Assembly: GCF_026626705.1 (NCBI RefSeq)
Contig: NZ_JAPNKC010000001.1
Coordinates: 8,016,001 to 8,080,000, forward strand
Length of the DNA stretch: 64,000 bases
Reading direction: 5' to 3'
DNA from: Pyxidicoccus sp. MSG2
GTDB taxonomy: Bacteria; Myxococcota; Myxococcia; Myxococcales; Myxococcaceae
Each line of letters begins with the position of its first letter. The first letter of the stretch is position 1. Shown piece by piece: positions 34,942-44,016 of the stretch. The notes under the pieces are model-generated. The model was not told where the DNA came from. It saw nothing but the letters and a program-made list of their open reading frames with translations, and searched no databases. The translations under genes and the position numbers were made by a program.

Positions 34942-35718
34942 TCACGGCGGCTCGGTGCGCAGCAACTCGCGGAACAGCACCTCCGCCACGTCGCGGAACA
35001 GCTCCCCCGAGGCCAATAGCCCGCCACAGTGGTGCGGCTCGCGCGCCAGCGTGAGCGCCACCGTCTTCTCCAGCACCGCGGTCCAGAAGGCCTCCGAGCC
35101 CTCCGGCAGGAGGAACTCGCGGATGATGGCCCTGGGCCACGGCAGCACCGTCGTCGGGTCCGCGTCGCTCAGCGACGTGAAGCAGTCCAGGTCCACGTCC
35201 AGCAATACCTGTCCCGCGCCCTCCAGCACGTCCCGCACCGCGTCACCCGGGGCCGGGTGGTTCCACGCCTCCGCCGCGCGGTCCACCGTGGGCACCACCA
35301 CCAGCCGGTGCGCGCGCCCCCGCGTGTCCACGTACGTCTCCCCGGCGAATGCGCCGCGAGGCCGGGCCCGCGCAATCAACAGCGCATCCCCCACCAGCCC
35401 CGCCTCCATCGCCGCGAGCAGGTGGTCGTAGTTGCGCACGTCCAGGGCGTACCGCGCGTGTTCGTCCAGCGCCCGCGTCCCCGCGGAGCGGTCCGGCACC
35501 GCCTCCGGGTGCTTCGGCACCACCGTGTCCAGGTGCCGGTCCAACGACACCAGCAGCGCGGGCGGCCCGGACTCCCCCAGCGCGAAGGACCAGGAGGGCA
35601 GGGCGAGCCGGTGCGGGTCGAAGACGTACGCGTCCGTCGGCCCCCGCCCGCCGCCCAGCCCCAGCCGGATGACCCCGGCCAGCCGCAGGTGCCGCAGGGC
35701 GTCGTCTTCTGTCTCCAT
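34942..35718 (-). CDS. UPF0489-like (arginase-fold-like) protein
   Basis: A 258-residue cytoplasmic protein. The pattern V-F-D-P-H-R-L-A-L-P-S-W near residue 30, then L-V-S-L-D-R-H-L-D-T-V (about 50-60), and L-L-D-V-D-L-D-C-F near 165 fits the UPF0489 family, whose conserved His/Asp motifs resemble metal ligands of the arginase fold. Some members' metal residues (E-D-H-H) are altered here to D-P-H-R, so activity is uncertain. The start at 35718 has GAGG immediately upstream. Function unknown; it converges with the Omp85-like gene and diverges from the peptidase at 35837. Confidence 0.55.
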   Translation of the reverse strand: METEDDALRHLRLAGVIRLGLGGGRGPTDAYVFDPHRLALPSWSFALGESGPPALLVSLDRHLDTVVPKHPEAVPDRSAGTRALDEHARYALDVRNYDHLLAAMEAGLVGDALLIARARPRGAFAGETYVDTRGRAHRLVVVPTVDRAAEAWNHPAPGDAVRDVLEGAGQVLLDVDLDCFTSLSDADPTTVLPWPRAIIREFLLPEGSEAFWTAVLEKTVALTLAREPHHCGGLLASGELFRDVAEVLFRELLRTEPP

Positions 35719-35836
35719 GACCTCGGGAATCCTCTCGCCCGGCAGGCGTTTGTGCGGGCCGCGTGGCCGCCAAGTGTAGGCTTCCCCGCACCTTTCCGTG
35801 AAAGGAGACCCGCCCCCCGCGGGTATTCGACCAAGC

Positions 35837-38053
35837 ATGCGCCAGGCCCTCACCGCAGCGCTCTTCCTCGCGAGCCTCCCCGTCGTCGCCCAGGAGCAGA
35901 AGCCCCTACCCGTCATGTCCCAGCCCCAGCGCAAGTCAGACCCGTTCCTGCGCCAGTACTCGGAGACGCGCCGCTTCATGAGCGGCCGCCCCGTGGGTGT
36001 GAAGATTGCCCCCGACGAGAAGTCGGTCCTCTTCCTGCGCACCTCGCCCACGTCCAACGTGCAGATGCTCTACGCGTTCGACGTGGAGTCCGGGCAGGCG
36101 AAGGAATTGCTCACCCCCGAGGCCATCCTCAAGGGCGCCGAGGAGACGCTCACCCCCGAGGAGAAGGCCCGCCGCGAGCGCATGCGCGTCAGCGCCCGGG
36201 GCTTCACCGGCTATCAAATCTCCGAGGACGGCACCCGCCTGCTGGTGCCCCTGTCCGGCCGCCTCTACGTGGTGGAGCGCGCCAGCGGCAAGGTGACGGA
36301 GCTCAAGACGGGCGCCGGCACGTTGGACCCGAAGTTCTCTCCGGACGGCAAGCAGGTGGGCTACGTGCGCGAGCACGACGTCTACCGCATCGACATCGCC
36401 GCCAATAAGGAGCAGCGCGTCACCACCGGCGGCACCGAAGCGAAGACGCACGGCCTGGCCGAGTTCGTCGCCCAGGAGGAGATGAGCCGCTTCTCCGGAT
36501 ACTGGTGGAGCCCGGACGCGAAGTCGCTCGCCTACACCGAGTCCGATACCTCCGAGGTGGAGAAGCTCACCATCGTCGACGTCATGCACCCCGAGCGCGG
36601 CGGCGAGGACTTCGCGTACCCGCGTCCCGGCAAGGCCAACGCCAAGGTGCGCCTGGGCGTCGTCCCCGTCACGGGTGGGAAGACGACGTGGGTGAGCTGG
36701 GATGCGACGAAGTACCCGTACCTCGCCACCGTCACCTGGCCCAAGGGCGGACAGCTCACCATCCTGGTGCAGAACCGCAACCAGACGGAGGAGCAGCTGC
36801 TCGCGGTGGACCCGCGCACCGGCAAGACGACCGAGCTGCTGGTGGAGAAGGACAACGCCTGGGTGAACCTGGAGCAGGACTTCCCGCTGTGGCTGGAGGA
36901 TGGCAGCGGCTTCCTCTGGTACACCGAGCGCAACGGCGGTCCCGAGGTGGAGCTGCGCAAGGCGGACGGCTCGCCGGACAAGAGCCTGGTGAAGCCGGAC
37001 GCGGGCTTCCGCTCCCTGGCGCGCTTCGTCCAGAAGGACCGCACGCTCTACTTCAACGGCGGCGCCAACCCCACCGAGAGCTACCTGTGGCGCGTGAAGG
37101 ACGGCGGCACTCCGGAGAAGGTGTCCAGCGGCGCCACCGGCCCGGGCACCGAGGGCGGCACCGTCTCCAAGAACGGCGGGCTGCTGATGCTCAACGCCTC
37201 GGGCCCGAAGTCGATGCCGAAGACGCTGGTGCTGCGCGCGGACGGCACCCGCGTGGGCGAGCTGCCCGAAATCGGCCAGGAGCCGCCCTTCACGCCGAAC
37301 ATCGAGGTGCGCCAGGTGGGCCCGAAGAAGTTCTGGGCCTCCATCGTCCGCCCGCGTGACTTCAAGAAGGGCCAGAAGCTGCCCGTCATCGTCGAGGTGT
37401 ACGGCGGCCCCACCACCACCGTCGTCCACCAGAACATGGGCGCCCACCTGATGGCGCAGTGGATGGCGGACCAGGGCTTCCTCGTCGTGAAGTTCGACGG
37501 GCGCGGCACCCCGCTGCGCGGCGCCGCCTGGGAGCGCGAGGTGAAGTACGACTTCGCCACCGTCACCATCGAAGACCAGGCCGCCGCGATTCAGGAGCTG
37601 GCGAAGGAGGTGCCGGAAATCGATATCAACCGCGTGGGCATCGAAGGCTGGAGCTTCGGCGGCTACATGTCCGCGCTCGCCGTCCTCAAGCGCCCGGACG
37701 TCTTCAAGGCCGCGGTGGCCGGCGCCCCGGTGGTGGACTGGCTCGACTACGACACGCACTACACCGAGCGCTACCTCGGCGTGCCCCAGGAGCACCCCGA
37801 GGCATACGAGAAGAGCTCGCTGCTCACCTACGCGAAGCAGGACAAGCCCATTGGCAAGCTGCTGCTCATCCACGGGACCGCGGATGACAACGTGTACTTC
37901 TTCCACACGCTGAAGCTGTCGGACGCGCTCTTCCGCGCCGGCAAGCAGCACGACCTGCTGCCCCTGAGCGGCCTGACGCACATGGTGCCCGACCCCGTCG
38001 TCACCGAGCGCCAGTGGGAGCGCGTCATGGACCACTTCAAGCGCAACCTGTAG
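35837..38053 (+). CDS. Secreted dipeptidyl peptidase IV-like serine peptidase (S9B)
   Basis: A 738-residue exported protein: a signal peptide (R-Q-A-L-T-A-A-L-F-L-A-S-L-P-V-V-A-Q), a beta-propeller, then an alpha/beta-hydrolase domain. Ser606 sits in G-W-S-F-G-G-Y, Asp683/684 in T-A-D-D-N-V, and His715 in L-T-H-M-V. The propeller has Q-E-E-M-S-R-F, the double-Glu motif that binds the free N-terminus of the substrate in DPP-IV, and Y-P-Y near it. It should release X-Pro dipeptides outside the cytoplasm. The start at 35837 gives a proper signal sequence, although the frame is open further upstream. A terminator-like hairpin follows at 38119. Confidence 0.9.
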   Translation: MRQALTAALFLASLPVVAQEQKPLPVMSQPQRKSDPFLRQYSETRRFMSGRPVGVKIAPDEKSVLFLRTSPTSNVQMLYAFDVESGQAKELLTPEAILKGAEETLTPEEKARRERMRVSARGFTGYQISEDGTRLLVPLSGRLYVVERASGKVTELKTGAGTLDPKFSPDGKQVGYVREHDVYRIDIAANKEQRVTTGGTEAKTHGLAEFVAQEEMSRFSGYWWSPDAKSLAYTESDTSEVEKLTIVDVMHPERGGEDFAYPRPGKANAKVRLGVVPVTGGKTTWVSWDATKYPYLATVTWPKGGQLTILVQNRNQTEEQLLAVDPRTGKTTELLVEKDNAWVNLEQDFPLWLEDGSGFLWYTERNGGPEVELRKADGSPDKSLVKPDAGFRSLARFVQKDRTLYFNGGANPTESYLWRVKDGGTPEKVSSGATGPGTEGGTVSKNGGLLMLNASGPKSMPKTLVLRADGTRVGELPEIGQEPPFTPNIEVRQVGPKKFWASIVRPRDFKKGQKLPVIVEVYGGPTTTVVHQNMGAHLMAQWMADQGFLVVKFDGRGTPLRGAAWEREVKYDFATVTIEDQAAAIQELAKEVPEIDINRVGIEGWSFGGYMSALAVLKRPDVFKAAVAGAPVVDWLDYDTHYTERYLGVPQEHPEAYEKSSLLTYAKQDKPIGKLLLIHGTADDNVYFFHTLKLSDALFRAGKQHDLLPLSGLTHMVPDPVVTERQWERVMDHFKRNL

Positions 38054-38118
38054 CCCGCGCTGCCCGGCTCGGTCCGCGCTGCCCGCGCGGCCCGCCCGAG
38101 GGCCCATGCCGCAAAGCA

Positions 38119-38153
38119 AGAGGCCCGGTCCCTGGAAAGGGGGCCGGGCCTCT
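38119..38153. terminator. Hairpin between DPP-IV-like gene and cold-shock gene
   Basis: AGAGGCCCGG (38119-38128) pairs with CCGGGCCTCT (38144-38153), a 10-bp perfect stem with inner G-C pairs. On the plus strand it is followed by GTTTC, and it lies 40 bases past the cold-shock stop on the other strand. Likely a bidirectional terminator for the two convergent genes. Confidence 0.75.
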
Positions 38154-38193
38154 GTTTCATCTGCCAGTCCGGAAGGAGTGGCTGACGGACGCG

Positions 38194-38400
38194 TTACCCC
38201 GCGGCGCGGACGTTCTGCGCCTGCAGGCCCTTGGGGCCGCGGGTGACCTCGAACTCCACCTTCTGGCCCTCGGCCAGGGTGCGGAAGCCATCCATGTTGA
38301 TGGCCGAGTGGTGGCAGAACACATCCTCACCCCCGCCGTCCTGGGTGATGAAGCCGAAGCCCTTCGCGTCGTTGAACCACTTCACGGTACCGGTTGCCAT
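38194..38400 (-). CDS. cspA: CspA-family cold-shock protein
   Basis: A 68-residue cold-shock domain protein, a nucleic-acid-binding OB fold. RNP1 is K-G-F-G-F-I at 13-18; RNP2 is D-V-F-C-H-H-S-A-I at 26-34. The usual RNP2 is V-F-V-H-F/Y-S-A-I, so Cys29 and His31 replace a Val and an aromatic residue. The rest (W-F-N-D-A-K, E-G-Q-K-V-E-F-E-V, P-K-G-L-Q-A-Q-N-V) is standard. It acts as an RNA chaperone or antiterminator. GAGGA lies upstream of the ATG. No long leader or obvious cold-box structure was found. Confidence 0.95.
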   Translation of the reverse strand: MATGTVKWFNDAKGFGFITQDGGGEDVFCHHSAINMDGFRTLAEGQKVEFEVTRGPKGLQAQNVRAAG

Positions 38401-38602
38401 TGCACTTCCTCAGTCTTGCGGGGCGGTGTGGGGAGAGCCGCCCGTTCTTCCCGCCCCCCGACTACCGGGAGACACTCCGAGTTGTAGTGAAACGGCCGGC
38501 TGGAAGTCCAGCCGGCCGCCCGGAATGCCCGAGTTGCCAAGAACCCGGGGCTCATATTCAGCATGTCTCGCGCAGGTTTGGGCGCGGTGAAGCCGCGTCG
38601 CG

Positions 38603-39799
38603 TCAGACGTCGAGCAGCAGCCGCTCGGGGTCCTCGATGCACTCCTTCACGCGCACGAGGAACTGCACGGCCTCGCGGCCGTCGACCAGGCGGTGGTCGT
38701 ACGTGAGGGCCACGAACATGATGGGGCGGATGACAATCTGGCCGTCGCGCACCACGGGGCGGTCGACGATGTTGTGCATGCCCAGGATGCCCGTCTGCGG
38801 CGGGTTGAGGATGGGCGTGGACAGCATGGAGCCGAAGATGCCGCCGTTGGTAATCGTGAAGGTGCCGCCCTGCAGGTCCGCCAGACCCAGCTTGTCGTTG
38901 CGGGCGCGGGTGCCGAGCTCGCCGACAGTCTTCTCCAGGTCCGCCAGGCCCAGCTTGTCCGCGTTGCGCACCACCGGCACCACGAGGCCGCGGCTGCCGC
39001 TCACCGCCACGCCGATGTCGTAGTAGTGCTTGAAGATGACGTCCTCGCCGTCGATCTCCGCGTTGATTTGCGGGAAGGCCTTGAGGGCCTCGACGGACGC
39101 GCGGATGAAGAAGCTCATGAAGCCGAGCTTCACGCCGTGCTTCGCCTGGAACTTGTCGTTGTACTTCTTGCGCAGGGCCATCACCTCGCCCATGTCCACC
39201 TCGTTGAAGGTGGTGAGCATGGCGGCGGTGGACTGCGCCTGGATGAGGCGCTCGGCCACGCGCTTGCGCAGCGGCGTCATGCGCACGCGCTCCTCGCGCG
39301 CGGCGTTGGGGCGGGGGCCGGAGGGCACGGCGGGCGCCTGCACGGGGGCGGGGGCGGCCGGACGGCTGATTTGACCGAGCACGTCCTCCTTGGTGATGCG
39401 GCCACCGGCGCCGCTGCCCTTCACCTGGGTGAGGTCGACCTGGTTCTCCTCGGCCACCTTGCGCGCGGTGGGCGTCATGCGCGCGTCCACCGACGCCCCG
39501 GCGGGAGCGGGCGCCGGGGCGGGCGCGGCGGCGGCCGCGGGCTTCGCGGCCGAGGCGCCGGCACCGGCCTCGATGAGGCCCAGCACCTCGCCCACGCGGA
39601 CCTTGTCGCCCTCCTTGAAGGAGATGCTGGACAGGGCGCCGGCGGTGGGAGCGGGCACGTCGATGGTGACCTTGTCCGTCTCCAGCACGACGAGAGGCTC
39701 GTCGGCGGAGACCGCGTCACCCATCTTCTTGTTCCACTTTCCGACGACGGCCTCGGTGATGGACTCGCCCAGCGGGGGCACTTTCAGTTCAACGGCCAT
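38603..39799 (-). CDS. sucB: Dihydrolipoyllysine succinyltransferase (2-oxoglutarate dehydrogenase E2)
   Basis: A 398-residue E2 subunit. The lipoyl domain holds Lys43 in L-E-T-D-K-V-T. A peripheral-subunit-binding domain follows the Ala/Pro linker (M-T-P-T-A-R-K-V-A-E-E-N-Q-V-D, then G-S-G-A-G-G-R-I-T-K-E-D-V). The catalytic domain ends with Y-D-H-R-L-V-D-G, where His369 and Asp373 are the active-site pair. It transfers the succinyl group from lipoamide to CoA in the citric-acid cycle. The start overlaps the sucA stop by 11 bases. No dihydrolipoyl dehydrogenase gene is adjacent, so E3 must come from elsewhere. The PKVPPLGES-type N-terminus favours 2-oxoglutarate over pyruvate. Confidence 0.97.
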   Translation of the reverse strand: MAVELKVPPLGESITEAVVGKWNKKMGDAVSADEPLVVLETDKVTIDVPAPTAGALSSISFKEGDKVRVGEVLGLIEAGAGASAAKPAAAAAPAPAPAPAGASVDARMTPTARKVAEENQVDLTQVKGSGAGGRITKEDVLGQISRPAAPAPVQAPAVPSGPRPNAAREERVRMTPLRKRVAERLIQAQSTAAMLTTFNEVDMGEVMALRKKYNDKFQAKHGVKLGFMSFFIRASVEALKAFPQINAEIDGEDVIFKHYYDIGVAVSGSRGLVVPVVRNADKLGLADLEKTVGELGTRARNDKLGLADLQGGTFTITNGGIFGSMLSTPILNPPQTGILGMHNIVDRPVVRDGQIVIRPIMFVALTYDHRLVDGREAVQFLVRVKECIEDPERLLLDV

Positions 39800-42677
39800 T
39801 CTTGGTCCCTCGGAAGATGGCTTCTTCGATGATGAGCTGTTGCTCGTATTCGTGAGTCTTGGGGAAGCCGGTGGCGGGGCTGGCGGCCTCCGCACGCCCG
39901 ATGTAGCCGATCTTCACCGGCTGCTGCGAGCGCGCGGACGCCAGGTCGTGCAGACGGGGGAACATGAAGTGCCAGCCGCCCGCGTTGCGCGGCTCCTCCT
40001 GCACCCACAGGAGCTCCGCGAGCTTCGGCATCTTCGCGACGAGGCCTGCCAGCTCGTCGTAGGGGAACGGGTAGAGCTGCTCCAGCCGGACGATGGCGAT
40101 GCTGTCGTCCTTGCGCTCGTCCCGGGCCTTCACCAGGTCGTAGTACACCTTGCCGCTGCACAGGAGCAGCCGCGTCACGCCCGCGGGCGCCACCTTGTCC
40201 AGGATGACTTCCTGGAAGGTGCCCGTGGCCAGCTCTTCAATCTTGCTGGTGGCCTCGGGGCGGCGCAGCAGGCTCTTGGGCGACATGATGACCAGCGGCT
40301 TGCGCACGGGGCGCACCACCTGGCGGCGCAGCAGGTGGAAGATCTGCGCGGGCGTGGTGGGGTAGCAGACCTGGATGTTGTCCTCGGCGCACAGGTCCAG
40401 GAAGCGCTCCAGGCGCGCGCTGGAGTGCTCCGGGCCCTGGCCCTCGTAGCCGTGTGGCAGGAGCAACGTGATTCCGCTGAGCCGGCGCCACTTGCTCTCC
40501 GCCGCGGCGATGAACTGGTCGATGATGATCTGCGTGCCGTTGGCGAAGTCGCCGAACTGGGCCTCCCACGCCGTCAGGCCGTCCGGCACGTCCAGGCTGT
40601 AGCCGTACTCGAAGCCCAACACGCCCATCTCCGACAGCGGGCTGTTGTGGATGTGGAAGGCGCCCTTGCCGGTGACGAACTGGCGCAGCGGCGTGTACTT
40701 CTCGCCCGTCTGCACGTCGTGGAGCACCGCGTGGCGGTGGCTGAAGGTGCCGCGCTCGGCGTCCTGGCCGGTGATGCGGATGCTGTAGCCCTGCGCGAGC
40801 AGGGTGGCGTAGGCCAGCGACTCGCCCTCGCTCCACTGCAAATCTCCGCTGTCCAGCATGCCCAGGCGCTTCTTGATGACGGTGCGCTCCACGTCGCGGT
40901 GGACGTTGAAGCCCTCCGGCAGCGTGGAGAGCTTCTTCAGCGCATCACACAGCGTCTGCTTGTCCACCGCCGTGGACACCTGCGGGGCGCTCTTCAGCGC
41001 GCCACCCTGGTACGGCTTCCACAGGCCCTCGAGCGCGTTGGGCTCCTTGAACTGGCTCTCCTGGCGCGCGCGGGTGAGCGCCGCGTCGAACTCCTGCTGG
41101 CAGCGCTGCTTGATGGCCTCGGACTCCTCCGCGGAGATGCGGCCCTTCTCCGCCAGCGCGGCGGCGTAGAGCGTGCGCACCGTCGGGTGCTTGCGGATGA
41201 TGTCGTACATCGCCGGCTGGGTGAACGAGGGCTCGTCGCCCTCGTTGTGGCCGTAGCGGCGGTAGCAGATGAGGTCGATGACGATGTCGCTCTTGAAGGT
41301 CTGCCGGTACTCGGCCATCAGCCGCGCCACGTGGACGCAGGCCTCCGGGTCGTCCCCATTCACGTGGAAGATGGGGATGTCCAGCATCTGCGCAATCGCC
41401 GTCGCGTAGATGGAAGAGCGCGAGTCGTGCGGGTCGGTGGTGAAGCCGACCTGGTTGTTGATGACGATGTGGACCGTGCCGCCGGTGGTGTAGCCCTTGA
41501 GGCCGGACAGGTTGAGCGTCTCCGGCACCACGCCCTGGCCCATGAAGGCGGCGTCGCCGTGGATGAGCAGGGGCATGACGCCGGTGCGCTCGGTGTCACC
41601 GCCGCGGTCCTGCTTGGCGCGCACGCGGCCCTCCACCACCGGGTCCACCGCCTCCAGGTGGCTGGGGTTGAAGGCCAGCGACAGGTGCACCGGGCGGCCC
41701 TGGCGCGTCGTGCGGTCCGAGGAGAAGCCCATGTGGTACTTCACGTCGCCGCGGCCGAGGTAGGCCTTGGGGTCCTTCGGGCCGTCGAACTCGCTGAAGA
41801 TCTGATCCGGCTTCTTGCCCAGGATGTTCGTCAGCACGTTGAGGCGGCCGCGGTGGGCCATGCCGATGACGACCTCCTTGAGGCCCATCGCCGTGCCCAC
41901 CTCGGTGATGGCGTCCAGCATGGGGATGAGCGACTCACCGCCGTCGAGGCTGAAGCGCTTGGCGCCCACGTACTTGGTGTGGAGGAAGTGCTCGAAGCCT
42001 TCCGCGTAGGCGAGCTGGGTGAGGATGTGGCGCTGGTCCTCCACCGAGAAGTCCGTGCGGTTCTCGCTGTGCTCCATGCGCTGCATCAGCCAGCGGCGCC
42101 GGCCGCTGTCGAGCATCTGCATGAACTCCACGCCGATGCCGCCGGTGTACGTGCGGTGCAGCCGTCCGAGCAGGTCGCCCAGGCGCACGCGCTGCTCGGG
42201 GAAGACGTTGTTGCACTCGACGAGCTGCTCGCGCTCGCGGGCGGAGAAGTGGCCGTCGTCCACCATGCCCACGTCGGCCACGTGCTCCAGCGGCGGGCGG
42301 GGGCGGTCCAGCGGGTCCAGCTTCGCGCGCAGGTGGCCGCGCAGGCGGAAGGCCGTAATCGTCTGGTCCACCTTCGCCTGCAGCCCGAGGATGTCCTGGG
42401 TGGGGGCGGGCGCGGCGGCGACGGGCGCCTGCGCCACGGCCTGCGTCAGTGCGGCGGTGGCCTTGCCATTCGCCTTGCCAGGGGCGGGGGCCACGGGGGC
42501 CGCGGCCGCCTCCAGCAGCTTCGTGCTGAAGATGGGTCTGCCGGCGCCATCATTGCGCTCGAACACCTCGCGCCAGCTGGCATCCACGCTGGCGGGGTCT
42601 TCGAGGTAGCGGGCGTAGAGCCCTTCGATGAAGTCGATGTTGGCGCCGGAAAGGAACGTGTCCTGGAAATTCGCCAT
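39789..42677 (-). CDS. sucA: 2-Oxoglutarate dehydrogenase E1 component
   Basis: A 962-residue thiamine-diphosphate enzyme, near the usual ~930-960. The N-terminus Y-A-R-Y-L-E-D-P-A-S-V-D is the E2/E3-interaction segment; G-M-A-H-R-G-R-L-N-V-L, Y-H-M-G and R-R-Y-G-H-N-E-G-D-E-P are the canonical active-site motifs. A long Ala/Pro linker lies near residues 50-110. It decarboxylates 2-oxoglutarate and passes succinyl to E2. The frame is open for ~40 codons upstream, but Met at 42677 matches the family N-terminus (A-N-F-Q-D-T-F-L-S-G-A-N). No clear ribosome-binding site precedes it. It heads a sucA-sucB pair. Confidence 0.97.
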   Translation of the reverse strand: MANFQDTFLSGANIDFIEGLYARYLEDPASVDASWREVFERNDGAGRPIFSTKLLEAAAAPVAPAPGKANGKATAALTQAVAQAPVAAAPAPTQDILGLQAKVDQTITAFRLRGHLRAKLDPLDRPRPPLEHVADVGMVDDGHFSAREREQLVECNNVFPEQRVRLGDLLGRLHRTYTGGIGVEFMQMLDSGRRRWLMQRMEHSENRTDFSVEDQRHILTQLAYAEGFEHFLHTKYVGAKRFSLDGGESLIPMLDAITEVGTAMGLKEVVIGMAHRGRLNVLTNILGKKPDQIFSEFDGPKDPKAYLGRGDVKYHMGFSSDRTTRQGRPVHLSLAFNPSHLEAVDPVVEGRVRAKQDRGGDTERTGVMPLLIHGDAAFMGQGVVPETLNLSGLKGYTTGGTVHIVINNQVGFTTDPHDSRSSIYATAIAQMLDIPIFHVNGDDPEACVHVARLMAEYRQTFKSDIVIDLICYRRYGHNEGDEPSFTQPAMYDIIRKHPTVRTLYAAALAEKGRISAEESEAIKQRCQQEFDAALTRARQESQFKEPNALEGLWKPYQGGALKSAPQVSTAVDKQTLCDALKKLSTLPEGFNVHRDVERTVIKKRLGMLDSGDLQWSEGESLAYATLLAQGYSIRITGQDAERGTFSHRHAVLHDVQTGEKYTPLRQFVTGKGAFHIHNSPLSEMGVLGFEYGYSLDVPDGLTAWEAQFGDFANGTQIIIDQFIAAAESKWRRLSGITLLLPHGYEGQGPEHSSARLERFLDLCAEDNIQVCYPTTPAQIFHLLRRQVVRPVRKPLVIMSPKSLLRRPEATSKIEELATGTFQEVILDKVAPAGVTRLLLCSGKVYYDLVKARDERKDDSIAIVRLEQLYPFPYDELAGLVAKMPKLAELLWVQEEPRNAGGWHFMFPRLHDLASARSQQPVKIGYIGRAEAASPATGFPKTHEYEQQLIIEEAIFRGTKNGR

Positions 42678-43003
42678 GGCGGTGTCGTCTTTTACTGGAA
42701 GGGCGCCCCGTTGGGGGTTTTTCGCGGCATCTTTGTTGAGCCTCCGAGGCTGCCCGGACGCTGGTCCGCTCAGTGGGAAGCAGGTGGATTCATGCGCCAC
42801 GTGAGCGCAGCTTCAACTTGGCGGGCCCCGTCCCTCGGGAGCAGCGTCCGTTACCTGCGCATCCGTTCCGTCCCCGGGCAGGGTCGTCCGCCCCGCCCCG
42901 CCCACCGGCGGGGATGGGGTGGTTCCCGGGTTTCGTCCCGCTCCACCCGTCAGGAGTGGTAGGAAGCGCGTTTCCTCCCTTCCTACCGACGAGGCCGCCT
43001 TTC
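42678..43003. promoter_or_regulatory. Divergent intergenic region between sucA and fabI
   Basis: A 326-base gap with no credible gene; it should hold promoters for sucA (minus) and fabI (plus). A short CCCC-GTT-GGGG hairpin followed by TTTTT (42706-42722) is present on the plus strand but is too short to call. No recognisable operator was seen. Confidence 0.4.
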
Positions 43004-43837
43004 ATGCTGCTCCAAGGCAAGAAGCTGCTCATCACCGGGGTGCTGACGCCCCAGTCCCTCGCCTACGGCATCGCCGAGCATGCGCTCGCGCAGGGTGCGG
43101 ACATCCTCCTCACCGGCTTCGGCCGCGCGAAGTCGCTCACCGACCGCAGCGCGAAGCGCCTCAAGCCCGGCCTCGAGGTGCTGGAGCTGGACGTCACCAA
43201 CCCCGCCCACTTCACCGCGCTCACCGAGTCGCTGCGCCAGCGGTGGGACCGGGTGGACGGCGTGCTCCACTCCATCGCCTACGCTCCCGAGGACGCGCTC
43301 GGCGGCAACTTCCTCAACACCCCCTGGGAGAGCGTGCAGACGGCCTTCCGCATCTCCGCCTTCTCCCTGAAGGAGCTGGCGGTGGCCTGCCTGCCCCTGA
43401 TGACGAAGGGCGGCTCCATCGTCACGCTCGACTTCGACAACCGCATGGCCTGGCCCATCTACGACTGGATGGGCGTGTGCAAGGCGGCGCTGGAGTCCAC
43501 GGTGCGCTACCTCGCGCGCGATCTGGGCCCCAAGGGCATCCGCGTCAACGCGCTGGCGGCCGGGCCCCTGGCCACCATCGCCGCGAAGGGCATCCCCGGC
43601 TTCAAGGCCCTGGAGCAGGGCTGGGGCAAGCAGGCGCCGCTGGGCTGGAGCGCCAAGGACAGCCACGACATGGTGGCCCGCACCGCCTGCGCCCTCCTTT
43701 CCGACTGGCTGCCTTCCACTACGGGCGAAATGGTGCATGTGGACGGTGGCTACCACGCGGTAGGCGCGCCGCCGGTGGAGCTGGAGGATGCGGCCGCCGA
43801 GTTCCCGACGAACGCCTCCAAGCCGGCGGCCGAGTAG
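43004..43837 (+). CDS. fabI: Enoyl-[acyl-carrier-protein] reductase, FabI/InhA type
   Basis: A 277-residue short-chain dehydrogenase that reduces trans-2-enoyl-ACP with NADH in fatty-acid synthesis. G-K-K-L-L-I-T-G-V at 5-13 and S-L-A-Y-G-I-A are the enoyl-reductase form of the cofactor site. H-S-I-A-Y-A-P precedes the active site, and the catalytic Tyr153 and Lys160 have the Y-x6-K spacing (Y-D-W-M-G-V-C-K) typical of FabI/InhA rather than the Y-x3-K of ordinary SDRs. The wording D-N-R-M-A-W-P-x-Y-D-W-M-G-V-x-K resembles mycobacterial InhA. It has a ~20-residue acidic C-terminal extension. The frame continues upstream but ATG at 43004 starts the family N-terminus. Confidence 0.93.
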   Translation: MLLQGKKLLITGVLTPQSLAYGIAEHALAQGADILLTGFGRAKSLTDRSAKRLKPGLEVLELDVTNPAHFTALTESLRQRWDRVDGVLHSIAYAPEDALGGNFLNTPWESVQTAFRISAFSLKELAVACLPLMTKGGSIVTLDFDNRMAWPIYDWMGVCKAALESTVRYLARDLGPKGIRVNALAAGPLATIAAKGIPGFKALEQGWGKQAPLGWSAKDSHDMVARTACALLSDWLPSTTGEMVHVDGGYHAVGAPPVELEDAAAEFPTNASKPAAE

Positions 43838-43845
43838 CGGTTTTC

Positions 43846-43882
43846 CCTCGCATGCGAGGACCCCGGGAATTGTCCCGGGGTC
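43846..43882 (+). terminator. Palindrome and hairpin after fabI
   Basis: A 14-base perfect palindrome (CCTCGCATGCGAGG, 43846-43859) runs directly into a second perfect hairpin, GACCCCGGGA (43859-43868) with TCCCGGGGTC (43873-43882) around an ATTG loop. It starts nine bases past the fabI stop. No T-run follows, so this may be a terminator of non-classical kind, an RNA processing site or a binding site. Confidence 0.55.
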
Positions 43883-44016
43883 ATCTGGCACCTGCCCGCT
43901 CGGTACCATGGCGGGCCCGGGGTGCCGCTTTCTCCCGTGAGAGCGCTCACGGTAGAGTCCTGAACAGACGCAGGGGCTTCCCGCAAAGCGCGGGCCTGCG
44001 GAGGAGCCGCATCACA

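Noticed and set aside
42706..42722. Small CCCC-GTT-GGGG hairpin with T-run in the sucA/fabI gap
   Set aside because: Stem too short (four or five pairs) to be a reliable terminator or attenuator.
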